Shown here one piece after another: positions 40,014-40,106 of a DNA stretch of 40,106 bases; position 1 is the first letter of the stretch, and every line of letters begins with the position of its first letter. Position numbers and translations under genes: made by a program. Below the pieces are notes generated by a model. It ran no database searches and was not told the DNA's origin. It saw only the letters and a list, made by a program, of their open reading frames with translations. The DNA is from Dermatophilaceae bacterium (GTDB taxonomy: Bacteria; Actinomycetota; Actinomycetes; Actinomycetales; Dermatophilaceae): NCBI GenBank assembly GCA_014377705.1, contig JACMPC010000108.1:1-40106 (forward strand), in the 5' to 3' direction.

Positions 40014-40106
40014 CGGTAGTTAGGCCGGGCTGCGTCTATGCATGGTTATGCACGCCGGCAATCGGTCGAGGGTCTCGCGCGGGACACGGCCTGCCTGGCC
40101 GCCGGC
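40014..40106. repeat. Long direct repeat, copy 2, cut by the window end
   Basis: About 93 bases, starting again with CGGTAGT and still matching at the last base of the window (GCCGCCGGC). The TGCAT-GGTT-ATGCA palindrome is conserved. More copies may lie beyond. Confidence 0.85.

Larger units (their letters stand above)
39547..40106. other. Gene-free, repeat-bearing end region
   Basis: No convincing gene; short frames lack domains and ribosome sites. It holds two copies of a long direct repeat (separate entries) and the window ends inside the second. The base composition is slightly less GC than the core genes. Confidence 0.6.

Overview
The window is a GC-rich chromosomal stretch from a Gram-positive actinobacterium. 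The reasons are uniform high third-position GC, GTG starts, many ATGA/GTGA start-stop overlaps, mannosyltransferases of the PimC/MgtA type, an ArsR of the corynebacterial Cys15/Cys16 type, a deazaflavin-type (DUF385) reductase, a heliorhodopsin (a family typical of monoderms) and an assimilatory sulfur operon of actinobacterial layout. A member of the Intrasporangiaceae or a neighbouring family is plausible, but the sequence alone does not settle this.

Layout. 1-5170: a translationally coupled cytochrome c/heme cluster (end of a TlpA/ResA-like thioredoxin, a membrane-anchored decaheme cytochrome, an HTH regulator, a glutamyl-tRNA reductase, and an HMA/SafE-like/cupredoxin fusion). 5214-6307: a promoter, a yybP-ykoY-type Mn2+ riboswitch with a readable RBS-sequestering expression platform, and the TerC/Alx gene it controls. 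6470-7261: a heliorhodopsin on the minus strand. 7552-10735: an arsenic island (decayed arsM, arsR, a perfect 20-bp-arm operator, arsD, arsA, a pirin relic) with no efflux pump. 10818-17768: a membrane-anchored beta-propeller protein, a glycerophosphodiesterase, two adjoining mannosyltransferase-like genes, a DUF6544 protein, a CoA-binding protein and a TetR regulator. 17770-20168: a decay zone with a gene relic, a second TetR regulator, its candidate operator and an epimerase broken by one in-frame TAA, then a small three-helix protein. 20554-24681: SppA, a convergent repeat pair, and a coupled CYTH-CHAD/ParA operon. 24805-30851: SulP transporter, fhs, a DUF385 reductase ending inside a 32-bp repeat array, an MFS transporter and an MFS pseudogene. 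31008-36425: the sulfate assimilation operon sir-cysH-cysD-cysN-chelatase on the minus strand, with a palindrome upstream. 36526-38444: an SDR and a PHP-domain protein. 38531-38833: tRNA-Glu, tRNA-Asp and tRNA-Phe. 38902-40106: remains of an integrated element beside tRNA-Phe (integrase C-terminus, P4-type primase C-terminus) and a 93-bp repeat that reaches the window edge.

How the genes work together. The first cluster can supply heme (HemA), thiol reduction and possibly copper handling (ResA-like, SafE-like) for a quinol-linked decaheme cytochrome. The sulfur operon is a complete route from sulfate to sulfide plus the iron chelatase needed for siroheme; the SulP protein 8 kb away could feed it. 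The ars genes bind and hand over As(III), but their channel must lie elsewhere. The most speculative but most interesting unit is ParA coupled to a CYTH-CHAD protein: CHAD proteins bind polyphosphate and ParA ATPases position cargo, so the pair could be a polyphosphate-granule positioning system. Several genes (arsM, pirin-like, epimerase, MFS, integrase, primase) are broken, so parts of the window are undergoing gene loss.
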